Below are positions 28,201 through 43,200 of a stretch of 64,000 bases of DNA, piece by piece. The number at the start of each line of letters is the position of its first letter. The stretch's first letter is position 1. Made by a program: the position numbers and the translations under genes. The stretch is from Tridacna crocea (taxonomy: Eukaryota; Mollusca; Bivalvia; Cardiida; Cardiidae): assembly GCA_943736015.1 (NCBI GenBank), contig OX031059.1, forward strand, positions 54,385,159 through 54,449,158. The letters are read 5' to 3'. The notes beneath the pieces were generated by a model, which saw nothing but the letters and a program-made list of their open reading frames with translations, did not search any database and was not told the DNA's origin.

Positions 28201-31200
28201 GTGCAAAAAGCATTCTCTTCTTTTTGGAAAATGCTTTCACAACCTTTTTTATTCAGGGTCATTGAAAGTCAGGATTGTGTGGTAGGGGATTGAATTAACT
28301 TGGAAGGCCAGGCATTAAATTCCTGGTCAAAATGGTGGTCAAATGACAGATTAAAAATCATTCACTCCTTGGTAAGAGACAAATGAGACTTGTCTCAGTA
28401 ACTTTTGATCAATTGTCAAAGGAGGTTTTTTTTTCAATGACATGACATTTAATGAAAAAAGGTAGAATATTGTTATTGGCATATTACTGTAAGGACTACA
28501 CATACAAAGTTTCCAATTTCTTTCTGAACAGAGGAATTTCAAAGTTTTCCTTCTTTGTTCCGATGATCAAACTTGTGACCACCAGGGCAGGGCCAGTTTG
28601 GACTCCAGGACCATTGTATCTGGTAGAGGTTCACTAGAAGATGCTACATATGAATTATCAAAGCTCTACGACTTCCAGTTTCAGAGAATTTTTTTCTTAA
28701 AGTTTTCATTCTTTGTTCCTATGATTTGAACTTGTGACCCCCAGGGCTGGGCCAGTTTGGACCCCAGGGGCATCATTTGAACAAACTTGGTAGAGGCCCA
28801 CTAGGAGATGCTACATACCAAATATCAAAGCTCTGCGCCTTCTAATTTCTGAGAAGAATTTTAAGGTTTTCCTTCCTTGTTCCTAAAATACAAACTTGCA
28901 ACCACCCAGGCCGGGCCAGTTTTGACCCCAGGGGCATCATATGGACAATCTTGGTAGAGGTCCACTAGGAGATGCTACATACCAAAAGTCAAAGCTCTTC
29001 ACTTCTAGTTTCAGAGCAGAGGATTATTGAAGTTTTCCTTCTTTGTTTCTAAGTTTCAAACTTGTGACCCCCAGGGCGGGGCCAGTTTTGACCCCAGGGG
29101 CATCATATGAACAATCTTGGTAGAGGCCCACTAGGAGATGCTACATACCAAATATCAAAGCTCTGCGCCTTCTAATTTCTGAGAAGAAAATTTTTAAAGT
29201 TTTCGTTCTTTGTTCCTAAGTTTCAAACTTGTGACCCCAGGGACGGGGCCAGTTTAGACCCCAGGGGCATCATATGAACACTCTTGGTAGTGGTCTACTA
29301 GGAGATGCTACATACCAAATATCAAAGCTCTGCACTTTCTAGTTTCAGAGAAAAAGATTTTTAAAGTTTTCCTTTTTTGTTCCTGTTTCAAACTTGTAAC
29401 CCCCCGGGGCTGGGCCAGTTTTGACCCCAGTGGCATCATATGAACAATCTTGGTGGAGGTCCACTAGGAGATGCTACATACCAAACATCAAAGCTCTGGT
29501 TTCAGAAGAAGATTGTTAAAGATTTTGCTACTTTTTTTCCTTTTGGTTGCCATGCAAGTTTGGCAAAAAGCCGGTCAATATGAGTATTGACTGGGCCAGC
29601 GGTTTTAACCGGTTAAAACCGGTCAATGCTGGTCAATACTGGTCGATTGATGGTCAATTGAAGTGGTTGATTGGGTGGATTGAATCACTAACTTGGATAC
29701 CTGTCCTGTTACTAAGCTGGTCTTAAAAGCTCTCCTAAATCCTGTACTGAAGACATACATGTATTACATATTATCATCAGTATCATAGTTTTTATCAGTA
29801 AGGTCTTGCTGGTCAACTGAAGAGGTTGTCTGGATTGACCTTCCTCTTTGAACTTACATGCAGGTCAGTTCTTTTCAATCAAAGAACTTTAGAAGTTTTA
29901 TTTTTCATCATTCCTTATAGGTTACATATCTGTTTACAGTACTGCATCTTTTCTCTTTTTCTCTTCCCCACTACCACCACAAATACACTTAGGTTTTAGA
30001 TTATTTAAAAGTTCAGATAGCATAAAAAAGCAGCTAATTTGAAACTTTCATGTAAAATTGAAGAAAAAAGTGTCACCCATGTGTAAACCATTGTGAAATT
30101 TACCTGTCACTAATCTATAGGCACATTGAGTGATTAACAAAACAATAGTTAGGGATTAATGTCTGAAGCATATTCAAGTGTCTACTTACACCTTTACATT
30201 GTTGTCAAACCACATTAAAAGGTGTAAAAGTTGCCCCTTTCTATCCCAAAGGGTGTGGCATAAATTACAAAAAGGACTAATCATGTATCCCTATTTTGGG
30301 TAGGAACACTTGACACTAGGTGTTATTCCTAAAGTGTGAAATACTGACTTAAATGCAATCAAGTTAATATCATATCATCACACAGTTACTTAAGGTGTCA
30401 AAAATGAAACCTAAAGACCTTATTAGGAACTTATATAGAGTTTTGAAAAACTGGCAAAAGCCAGCTGATAAGTAGCCTTGGCAGGGTCAAAACATTCTTT
30501 CCACTTAAGTCAACTCTCATATTGGTGAATTCAACCAACCTTGAAACCAAAATAGGAAGAAAACCCACAATAAATATCAACTAAATAGCATCACTATCCA
30601 CTTAAAATGCGTCTGACCAGTAAAATTTCCAAATGACCACTACAAATATCCAATCGACCAGTATTGACCAGTATTGACCACTTTGGGAGTATTGACTGGG
30701 GCGGTTTTAACCGGTTAAAACCGCCGGTTAAAACCACCCCTGGTTTCGACCGCCCAACCTTGTTGCCATGGCAACCAGAATTATGGCTGGAATTCAATCT
30801 CTTGAACAACTTTGGTAGAGCTTCACCCAAGGAACATACCTGCCAAGTTTCCTAAAGATTGGCCCAGTGGTTTTGGAGGAGAAGATGTTTAAAGAAATTG
30901 TGGACGACGGACGACGGACATTGGGGGATCACAAAAGCTCATCATGAGCACTTTGTGCTCTGGTGAGCTAAAAATGTGTGGACATGTCTTTCCTGTCAAA
31001 GCCATGAAACTGGAAGAAAACTAGTAGCCAGAAATTTGTGTCATCTTAAAGGTCTAAAACAAGACGACCATGATGGTCCTATATTGCTCTCCTGAGTACT
31101 AAACAAAGAGGTCTATGAGGAAGATAAACACCAAATATTGAGGTTTAAGGCCAAATGAAAATGAAACAAGAGCGGCAAATTGTCGCAAGATATGCCCTTA

Positions 31201-34200
31201 CTACCGCCAGTTGCCAAGGAGGTATGATAATTGCAAAGGGCAATGCAAAGGTAATCCTACAATAATGTTTATCAAGTCTCCAATCAATTTGACTTAGACT
31301 TCAAAGCTCCAATCCCGACAAGCAAAAAATACTGTAAAAATGAAGATAAAAGGGGATTACTCATAAATCGCCCAAGGTAGAGTTATTGTTCTTGCGCACA
31401 GTACTGGGTAATATTACAACAAACATGCATACCAAGTTTGAAGTCCTTCTGACTCAAGATGACAAAGTTATATTACGGACAAGCATTAAACACTGCAAAA
31501 CTGACGATCAAAGGGAAATAATTCAAAGACAGCATGAGGTAGAGTTACAATTCTTGAGCATTGTACTTCCAAATATTGCAACAAATAAGCATACCATACA
31601 TTTCAAGTCATTCCTACTTAAGATGACAAAGTTTTGCTCCGAACAAGCAAGAAATGCTGTAACAAGATAAACAAGTTGTGCAAGTTTCACAAAAATCTAA
31701 TTACAAATGCACATTTTATCCCGTAAACAAGAATTCAAAATTTTCAACTTGAAATGGCTACTTTTTCCATAATGTTTGTTGGATTTTTCTCAAAATCAAT
31801 AGGGTTGAAGCTTATTAACTGATAAGATAAACAAAATGTGTGATTTTCATGAAAATCAGGCAACAAATACAGACTTTATCGCATAAACAATGATTTGAAA
31901 TTTTCAATTTGAAATGGCTACTTTTCCCATACTGTTTGTTGGATTTTTTTGAAAATCAATAGGGTTGAAGCTATTGATGAGATAAACAAACTGTGCAAAT
32001 TTCGCGAAAATCAGGCAACAAATGCAGACTTTATCGCGTAAACAAGAATTCAAAATTTTCAACTTGAAATGGCTACTTTTTCCATACTGTTTGTTGGATT
32101 TTTCTCAAAATCAATAGGGTTGAAGCTACTGATAAGATAAACAAACTGTGTGATTTTCATGAAAATCAGGCAACAAATGCAGACTTTATCGCGTAAACAA
32201 TGATTTGAATTTTTCAGCTTGAAATGGCTACTTTTCCCATACTGTTTGTTGGATTTTTTTGAAAATCAATAGGGTTGAAGCTATTGATGAGAGAAACAAA
32301 CTGTGCAAGTTTCACGAAAATCGGGCAACAATTGCAGACTTTATCGCGTAAACAAGAATTAGAAATTTATAACTTGAAATGGCTACTTTTCCCATACTGT
32401 TTGTTGGATTTTTCTCAAAATCAATAGGGATAAAGATATTGATGAGATAAACAAACTGTGCAAGTTTCACGAAAATCGGGCAAGAAATGCGGACTTTATC
32501 GCGTAAACAAGAAAAAGACTAACGGACAGACAGACGGACGGAAGGACGGACAGACAGACTACAGAAACCAAGCCATGACATAAGCTCTGCTGGCTGAAAG
32601 CCAGTAGAGCTAAAAATAAAGGTCGAAGGGCGAATCACTCAAAATTCATGATAGGAAGAGTTATGGTTCTTGTGCACTACACTCTGTAATTCTTAAATCA
32701 TGCATACAAAATTTGAAGATGTTCAGGCTAGAGATGGCAAAGTTATATTCCGGGCAAGCTGAAAATGCTGTAAAATGATGGTCAAAGGAAAATAACTCAC
32801 AGACAGTATGAGGTAGAGTGATGGTTCTTGCACACTGCACCCTATCTTATTGCAACAAACACAAAATGCCAAGTTTTAAGTCAATAGGACTGGAGATGAC
32901 AAAGTTATACTTGGGACAAGAGCTATTCCATAGAACTTTCTCATTCAAGGGCAAATAACTCTTCTCACTTCGGTCTGATTAGACCCATAAACGATCTAAT
33001 CCAAGATCTTATGATCATATATATTTTGACCAGGTTTGGTGCTGACTGGTTGATATTTATAGATACCAGAGTGTAAACAATGTCAAATATAGTAGTTTTT
33101 ATAATTCAAAGAACAATTAACTCCAGTTGCTCCAGTCTGATTATACCCATGATCAAAGTCATCCAAAATCTTATATACTATACATATTCTGACCAAGTCT
33201 GGTGCTGATTGGTTGATACTTGTAGATGCTAGAGTGTAAACAAAGTCAGATATAGCAATTTTTCTCATTCAAGAGCAATATCTCTATGTGAAATCCAAGA
33301 CCAACAATATAGGGCTAATTTTCACACCAGGGCCATAATTTGAAGTATTTTGGTAGAGGGCCACTAGATGCTGCTACATATACCTATAAGTAACTGCTTT
33401 GTCCCTAGCATTCCCTATATGAATGTTTTGAACTGATTATAACAAAGGCCATATCCATTCTGTTAGTACTTTCGATAGAAGTCTGGTTTCAGTCAATGTT
33501 TTGATTTACAATTCTTGTGCTTGTCGATTCAACTTATATGATCCAATGAGTTTAAAGTATTATGGGGGCCTTTATTCATTTCTGCTGTGCATGACATGCG
33601 CATATTAGACTAGGCAAGTTAGAGATTTTGGGTGAGATTTCATGTTTTAGCGCATGATTCACACACGCGAGTGGTGTCCAAGAATTATGTAGACTTTTGC
33701 CGTAACTTTTTTATTTGCATGTGCATTGTAACTAAATTTATATAATACTTATAAACTATTTTGAATATGGCGTTTTAGCCAGCTGTGATAACAAGAGGAC
33801 CATGATGGTCCTATATCACTCACCTGAATTCTAAGCGATAAAGGTCTACAATGAAGATATACCAAATATCAAAGTTCAAGGTCAAATAATTCTGACAGAG
33901 TATGTAACTGAGCAAAAATATCTTCTACTTTTAGAGAAGAAGATTTGTAAAGTTTTCCTTCTTTGTTCCTGTGTTTCAAATTTGTGACCCCCGGGGCTGG
34001 GCCAGTTTTTACTCCAGGGGCATCATATGAACATTTTTGGTAGACATCCTTTAAGAGATGCTACATTCAAAATATCAAAGCTCTGCATCTTCTAGTTTCA
34101 CAGAAGAAGAATTTTAAAGTTTTCCTTCTTTGTTCCTATGTTTCAAACTTGTGACCCCTGGGGCGGGGTCAGTTTTGACCCCAGGGGCATCATATGAACA

Positions 34201-37200
34201 ATCTTTGTAGAGGTCCACTAGGTTCACTTCTAGTTTCAGAGAAGAAGAGGGATTGTGTAGTAATGGGTTAATGCTGTTAATTTTTTTTTTTCAGTTTTGT
34301 TGCCATAGCAACCAGAGTTTTTGGAGGAAACAAATTCTTTCGAAAAATTCTACAGAGGATTAGGGTAGAAACATTTCTGAGAAGTTTCATCAAGTTTGGA
34401 CAGGTAGTTTAAGAGAAGATGTTGAAATAAAAGTTAACGCAAGCATGCATCCATGCATGGACGGACACAAGGATGGACGCATGACCGATGCCGGGCCATG
34501 ACATAAGCCCGCTGGCGTTCGGCCAGTGGAGCTAAAAATGTCTTTCACTTTGTTTTTAAAAACTCGGATAGCTTACTGAACAAAACCTCAGCTGTGACAT
34601 TGCCAGACACTGAGAAAAAATGTATGCTGCTGAAAAGTGTCAGTATCTGCAGTGCTGCCATGAATGACCAGCTTCTTTGTGACTTTAATATCTCTTTGCT
34701 TTCAACAATTAAAACTGAAAATTATCCTTTTTTATTTAATTTGTAGTCTGTTTCTTCATTAACTCTTTACCACACGGTTTTTAGACTGGTTCAAATTGAA
34801 AGCATTTGCAGACGACAAAATAAAGGTGACTGAAAAAATAAAATTTGTTCTGGGAAGGGTAGAAAACACTGTGGGAAAAGGAGAAAATGCTGGTTACCAG
34901 CATTTTCTCCTTTTCCTATATTGTTTTCAAAAGGCTTCTTTCTCAGGGGCGTCAAAAGTAGTGATTGTGTGGTAATGGGTTAATTACCATCTCAATACAA
35001 CTTTGTGTTCCTTCAGCACTTTGCCACGATGTGTATGTAACATTTTTTCTCTGATCTAGCTTGGTCAAGGCTTCACAGTTTTGCATTTTACAAAAGTTGA
35101 TTAAAGAACCAAATTTAATTCCTTCTTTAGCCAGCCAATAAGCACAATGCATGGTACTGATAACTGCATCTGACTTTTGTGAAACTTAGCTGCTAGTTGC
35201 TTTGGATAAATTGCTTCTTATAGAATCCTCCCTAATGGATTCCTGGTGGTCTGATGAATCTGCATACCATGACAAAGTAGAGTCTGAAAATTAGTACAGC
35301 CTGTCACCATGACCTTGTTTTTGTTTGCTTTTTTGCATAAAGTACAAATCATACAGCCTTTATTCACATCATATTCAAGCCATGAGTAAACCCCTTTCCA
35401 AGACTCTTGAAAAGAATGTGCATAGTTTTTTTTTTTTTTTAACGTTGGTACCTTTGATGAATCGCCTGATTGATCAGGCTTTCGATCACCTGAAGTTTGT
35501 GATGGTGTTACTTTTCCTATTTTCCTGTATTTGATGGTCCTGCCTTTTCACTTTCATTTCGGTGTGTGAAAAATTCAGTAATCCTTCTTTTCATTTTTAT
35601 GCCGGTTGTTTCCTAGTTCATCATGAAATGGTTTCTCTGCTGTAGATTACCCGCTCTTTGAAACTTTTTTAAAACTTTATCATTGTTCGATATTAAAGGG
35701 GAGGAGCCAATACAAAAGAATTATGACTGGTTTTGCGCATTTTATACTTCGTGTTACTAAAGGATTAAACAGTCACCATTTCCTTCAATTAATTCTTTTA
35801 TGCAATGCAGTTTCACTCCATACACTTTTGTACATTGCGCTGCCGTACACGAGCAAATTGATTTGCGGGGGGCCAAATATGATTTTTTTGCGCCAGATCT
35901 GGCATGCCATGATTGGAATGTGGGGAATTCTGATTTATTTGCAGGAATCCCAAAAGGGCACATCCTGCCTGTAACACTGTGAACAGAGTGGTTTAATTCT
36001 TTTCATAGTAACCAAGGATCTGTCAGGCAGAGCAGTCCATTTTTTGTTATGTGCTTGTAAAGCCTCTACCTTGTATATCTTTTGTGTTTCTTCTGCAAAG
36101 ACAATGAGATGTGGCATGATTAATGAGTGATGCAAAATCAAAACAAGGACATCATAACTGTAAATTAGTGTTTACTTACAGAAAAGTAACAATTGTTGCT
36201 TATAGAAATAGAACAAAATATGACGTCAATGCACAATACACTAAACATCGCACTATCATCTAGAATTGTGTCAATATCTGAAAGACACCTACCCAAGATC
36301 AAAACAACAACATCATAACTGTAACTATCTGTGTTTACTCACAGAAAAGTAACAACCATTGCTTACAGAAATCGAACAAAATATTACGTCAATGCATTAC
36401 ACTGAACATCCCACTATCATCAAGAATTGTGTGAATATCTGAAAGACACCAACACAGACAAGTGAAATGTTAGAACCAGCCAGAATCAAGCCTCCTAATT
36501 TTCCAGCATTAATTTCTAAGTGGCACAGGTACTTTCCCGATGGCAAGGGTTGAGAGAAAAAATTAACTTTGACTGCAACGTCAATTTGTAACGTCAAAGA
36601 TGTCATTGATCGAGAACTGCGTTGTACCATTCAAGATGTGTGTGATTTCAACAGAACTGTTAGAAGAGCAGTACATTGCCTATCAACTGATAATTTAAAC
36701 TTGACGAAATTTAGTTCACAATGGGTATCTAGGCCACTTACACATTTCAGATTATTTCTAGTTATCAAATCTGCACTGTAAGGAAGGAAATCAAATTCAT
36801 TTCAGGAACTGTCTATAGTGATGCAGTGGTTTAGTAGGCGATGTTTAAAGAAATTGTTGATGACCGACAACGCACGACACAAGATGGACACACCGTGATC
36901 CTAAATGCTCCATTTGAGCATGTTGTGCTAAGGTGAGCTATACAGGAGGGCCAAAATTGCCCTGGATCGCTCACCTGAATTTTTGAGATGACCATAGCCA
37001 TTTTATTTTTTTCTTTTTGAGGTATTGAAACACTGGAAACAAAATTATTATTTTGCCAAGCAATTTTCAAAAGGTCACTTGTAAAAGTCATTTCAAAGTC
37101 TGACCAGCCATTTCAGAAAAGAAGAATTTTTAAGAATTTCTTAATTTCCGTATAGTGCATGAAGCCCCCATTCACCAGAGGCATATTTCTTGACCTATCA

Positions 37201-40200
37201 AAATTTCACGTACAACTTTTGAAAAGGGTCATTCAAGAAACACTTCTGTGAAATTATTATAAAATCTGACCTGCCGTTTCAGAGAAGAAGAACTTTCAAT
37301 AATTTCTTCATGTCCATATAGTGCAAGTAGCCCTCATTTCACCAGAGCCGTGTTTCTTGAAATTTCACAAACACTTTTTTGAAAAGGCTCACCCAAAGAA
37401 CATCCCTGTAAAATTATTCTAAAATCTGACCAACTGTTTAAGAGAAGGAAGAATTTTCAAGAATTTCTTCATTTCCATATAGTGCAAGTAGCACCAAGTC
37501 ACCAGAGCCATGCTTCATGACGAATCAAATTTCCCAAACAATTTTTAAAAAGGGTCAGTCGAGGAACATCTCTGTGAAATTCTTTCAAAATCTGACCAAC
37601 CGTTCGAGAGAAGAAGAATCTTTAAGAATTTCTTCATTTCCCTATTGTGCAAGTAGCCCCCATTCACCAGAGCCATGTTTCTTGACAAATCAGCATTTGG
37701 TGAACAAATTTTGAAAAGGCTTATCAAAGGAACATTTCGGTGATATTATTTCAAAATCGGATCAGCCATTTCAGAGAAGAAGAATTTCAAAGACTTTCTT
37801 CATGGCCATAATTATAGTGCAAGAAGCCCCCATTCATCAGAGCCATGTTTCTTGAGGTATCAAAATTTTGCAAACAGTTTTTGGAAAGGCTCATCCAAGG
37901 AAAATTTCTATGAAATTATTTCAGAATCTGACTAGCGGTTTCAGAGAAGCAGAATTTTTAAGAATTTCTTCACTTCCATGAAAGTGCAAGTAGCCCCCAT
38001 TCACTAAAGCCATGTCTCTTGACGGATCAAAACTTCGCGAATATGTTTTGAAAAGGGTTACAAAAGAACATGTCTGTGGAATTATTTCAAAATCTGACCA
38101 GCAGTATCAGAGAAGAAGAATTTCTAAGAATTCCTTCATTTCTGTATAGTGCAAGTAGCCCCCATTCACCAGAGCCACATTTCTTGATGGATCAAAATTT
38201 TACAAACAGTTTTTGAAAAGGGTCACCAAAGGAACTTTTCAGTGAAATTATTTCAAAATCTGACCTGCAGTTTCAGAGAAGATTTTAAAAGAATTTCCAA
38301 TAAAATTCCATTTGGTTGCCATGGCAACCAGAGTTTCTGATAGAATCAAATTCTGTACACAATTTTTAAAGAGGACCTCCCAAGGAACATTTCAGCCAAG
38401 TTTGGTCCAAATTGGCTCAGCAGTTTAGGAGGAGTTAATGTTTAAAGAATTGTTGACGATACACTGACACATGACGGACACCAGGTGATCCTAAAAGCTC
38501 CCCTTGAGCATGTTGTGCTCAGGTGAGCTAAAAACAAGAGGACCATGATGGTCCTTTATCACTTACCTGAATACTAAGTAGTAAAGATCTACAATTAAGA
38601 TAAATACAAACAAGAGATGTTTGTATAACATGTATGCCCCCCTAATGGCATCCAATTCTAAATATAACAAAAAACAAGCGCTCACCTGAATTTTTGAGAT
38701 GACCATAGTCTATTTTTTTTCTTTTGAGGTATTGAATCATTGGAACCAAATTTATAATTTTGCCAAGCAATTTTCGAAAGGTCACCTGTAAAAGTCATTT
38801 CGAAATCTGACCATCAGTTTCAAAAAGAAGAATTTTCAAGAATTCTTCATTTCTGTATTAGAGCAAGACCTCCCAAGGAACATTCCTGCCAAGTTTGGTC
38901 CAAATCCACCCAGCGGTTTAGGGGGAGTTGATGTTTAAAGAATTGTTGACAACGCACGACAGACGACGGACACCGGGTGATCCTAAAAGCTCCCCTTGAG
39001 CACAACGTGCTCAGGTGAGCTAAAAATTAAGTACGAAAATCAACAAATGGCAATAACTACAAAAAAGTAATAGGCAGAGTTATTGTTCTTGTGCAATGCA
39101 CTTCTCCTGAATAAGATCTATCCACATATAAAGTTTCAAGATGACACCTGAAAAACCTTTGAGTTATGCTCCGGACAAAAATTAAGTATGAAAATCAACA
39201 AAGGGCAATAACTCAAAAAATATGATGGGCAGAGTTATTGTTCTTGTGCACTGCACTTCTCCTTAATAAGATTAATCCACCTATGAAGTTTCAAGGTGAT
39301 ACCTGAAATACTTTTTGAGTTATGCTCCGGACAAAAATTAAGTATGAAAATCAACAAAGGGCAATAACTCCATAAATACGATGGGCAGAGTTATGGTACT
39401 TGGGCACTGCACTTCACCTTAATGATATCTAATCACCTACGAGGTTTCAAGATGATACCTGAAATACTTTTAGAGTTATGCTCCGGACAAAAATTAAGTA
39501 TGAAAATCAACAAAGGGCAATAACTCCATAAATATGATGGGCAGAGTTATGATTCTTGTGCACTGCACTTCTCCTTAATGAGATCTATCCACCTATGTAG
39601 CTTCAAGATGATACATGAAATACTTTTTGAGTTATGCTCCGGACAAAAATGTGGTCTTCGGACAGACCAACGGACTGACCGACTGATCGACCGACAAGTG
39701 CAAAGCAATATACCCCCACTTCTTCAAAGGGGGGTATAAATATCAAGGTTCAAGGCCAAATGGTATGAAAGCCATAGCCTTTACAGTTTGGGACAAAGAT
39801 TTTTAAACAAGAGGACAATGATGGTCCTACATCGCTAACCCGAGTACTAAGCAGTAAAGGTCTACAATGAAGATAAATACTACATATTGAGGTTCAAGGC
39901 AATGAAACGAGAGCAGCAAATTTTTGCAAGAAATGCCCATCCCAACGGCTGTTGTCGAGGAGGTATAATATTTGCAAAGGGCAGGCAATACAACAAACAT
40001 GTTTACCAAGTCTCAGGTCAAGTTGACTTGAGACTTGTAAGTTCCATTCTGGACAAGCAAGAAATACTATACTAGAAGGCCCTGATGGGCCTGAATATGC
40101 TCTAATGGGAGATTTTGCTTTTAAAGAAAGCATACATTAGGAATTCATTATGCAAAAAGACAAACTAGAAGGCCCTGAAGGGCCTGAATATGTTCTACTG

Positions 40201-43200
40201 GCAGAGTTTGCTTTGATAATAGCATACATTATGAATTCATGGTGAAAAAAGACAAGCTAGATATTCAATCCCTTGAAGAATCTTCAAAAGAATTGGATCA
40301 ACACTGTGAACTTCATTGCCTAAACAAGAATTGGAAATTTTCAACATTGAATGGTTACATTTCCAAAACTAACTTTCAGATTTTATTTTTAAATCAATAG
40401 GGTTCAAGCTGTTTAAAATACAAAGCAACTGTGCAAGTTTCGTGAAAATTCAACCAAAACTGCTGACCTAATCACATATACAAGAATTTGAAATTTTGAA
40501 CTTAAATTAGCTACTATTCTGATATTGTTCATTGAATTTTTTCAAAATCAATAGGGTTGAAGCTATTGGTCAGATAAACAAACTGTGTGATTTTCAAGAA
40601 AATCTGACAAGAAATGCAGACTTTATCGTGTAAACAAGAATTTGAAATTTTCAAATTGAAATGGCTTCTTTTCCCATACTGTTTATTGGATTTTTTTCAA
40701 AATTGATAGGGTTGAATTTATTGATGAGATAAACAAACTGAGCAAGTTTCACAAAAATCTGATAACAAATGCACATTTTATCGCCTAAACAAGAATTTGA
40801 AATTTTCAACTTGAAATGGCTACTTTTCCCATATTGTTTGATGGATTATTCTCAAAATCCATTGGGTTGAAGCTATTGATGAGATGAACAAACTGTGCAA
40901 ATTTCATGAAAATCTGCCAACAAATGAAGACTATTGCATAAACAAGAATTTGAAAGTTTCAAATTAAAATGGCTACTTTTCCCATACTGTTTGTCAGATT
41001 TTTCTCAAAATTAAAAGAGTTGAAGCTATTGATTAGATAAACAAACTGTGCAAGTTTCACGAAAAACCGACAACAAATGCAGACGCGTAAACAAGAATTG
41101 AAATGGCTACTTTTCCCATACTGTTTGTTGGATTTTTCTCAAAATCGGTAGGGTTGAAACTACTGATGAGATAAACAAACTGTGCAAGATTCACGACAAT
41201 TTGACCACAAATGAAGACTTTATCAAGTAAACAAGAATTGGAAATTTTCAACTTGAAATGGCTGCTTTTCCAATACTATTTGTTGGATTTTTTCTTAAAA
41301 TCAATAGAGTTGAAGCCATCCTCGGACACCCTATTTGCTACGCTACATCGACCCCTGGGACGATTAATTGAATTTCCCTCGCTTTACCACTGGCCAAATG
41401 CTGGCTTTTCATTGGTTCCATCATCATTTTGTGATGGGCGAGTGGACTGTACTCTATGACGTTTCGTATCAATTTTTGACGGCTGATTCAAAGTGTTATT
41501 AGTCAATTGTCCCAGGGGTCCATGTAGTGTAGCAAATAGGGAGATCCCTGGGTATCCGAGAATGGGGTTGAAGCTATTGATGATATAAACAAACTGTGAA
41601 AGTTTCACAAAAATCTGACCACAAATGAAGACTTTGTCACACAAACAAGAATTTGAAATTTTCAACTTGAAATGCTTACTTTTCCCATACTGTTTCTTGG
41701 ATTTTTTTTCAAAATCAATAGGGTTGAAGCTATTGATGAGATAAAAAAACTGTGCAAGTTTCACAAAAATCGGACAAAAATAGAGATTTTATCAAGTAAA
41801 CATGAAAAAGACTAACAGACGGACCGATGGACAGACGGACGGCGGAAACCCCGCCATGACATAAGCTCTGCTGGCTTTCAGCAAGTAGAGCTAAAAGATT
41901 GACATTTTCAACTTAAAATGGCTTGAATTTTTTCAAACTCAACAAGGTTAATGAGCTATCGATGGGATAAACAAGCTGAAAAATTCACAAAAATCTGATC
42001 ACAAATAAATACTTTATCATGTAAACAAGTAATGAAATTGTTCAATTTGAAATGGCTACTTTTCCGATACTTTGTGTTGGATTTTTTTCAAAATCGATAG
42101 GGTTTAAGCTATTGATAAGGTAAACAAACTGTATAAGTTTCACAGAAATCTGACCAAAAATGAAGACTTTATCTCTTGAACAAGAAATGAAAGTTTTCAA
42201 CTTGAAATGGCAATTTTTCGCAGTTACTGTTCTTTGGATTTTTTTCGAAATCAATAGGGTTAATGCTATTGATAAGATAAACAAACTCTGCAGTTTTCAT
42301 GGAAATCTGACCTCAAATACAGACTTGATCACATAAACAAGAAATGGAAATTTTAAACCTGAAATGGCTACTTTTCTCATACTGTTTGTCGAATTTTTTT
42401 AAAAATCAATAGGGTTAAAGCTATGTCAATAGGGTTAAAACTCTGTAAGTTTCACAGCAATGTGACCAAAAGTGACTTTATCGTGTAAACAAGAAATGAA
42501 AGTTTTCAACTTGAAATGGCTACTTTTCCCATACTGTTAGTTGGACTTTTTTTAAAAATCAATAGGGTTGGAGCTATTGATAAGCAGACCTGGGGTCATT
42601 GTAATCTGTAATCGTGATTACATGTAATCGATTACAAAATCTGAGTAATCGCAATGTAATCTGTAATCGTGAGTTTTCATGATTACATGTAATCGTAATG
42701 TAATTGATTACATTGTAAAAATGCCTGTAATCATGAATACATTTCAATTACTTTATGATTACAATGGGAAAATATTCTTTGCCACTTGTCAATTAATGTT
42801 AAGGAAAATACTAAATGGGAAAAGGCAGTAATAAATTTGTTATTGTAAGGGCCACTGGTTGTTTAAACCCTTTTTCACACAATCTGGATTTTTGAGGACC
42901 TAACAGTTTCTTCTTGTCCCACAGTGTTTTCTACCCTTCCCATTCTGCAAGTTTTAATTTTTGATTCACATTTAAATGGTCGCTTGCAAATGCTTTCATT
43001 TTTTTGGACTAGTCCAAAACTTTGTCACTTGTCACAGAGTTACAGTATTAACTAACTGTAGCTTTGTTTTTCTTACTTTGTTGCAATTATCTGAATTATT
43101 AGTCTGGAAAACAAAAAGAATATCTCCACTCTTGCAGAATCTAAATCAATCAAAGGCAATTAAAGGTAAAGAGATACAAATGTCTTTATCACACAATCCC

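Noticed and set aside
35325-35980. Overlapping open frames on both strands in intron 2
   Set aside because: No recognised domain, no splice sites, and frames on opposite strands overlap; treated as chance.
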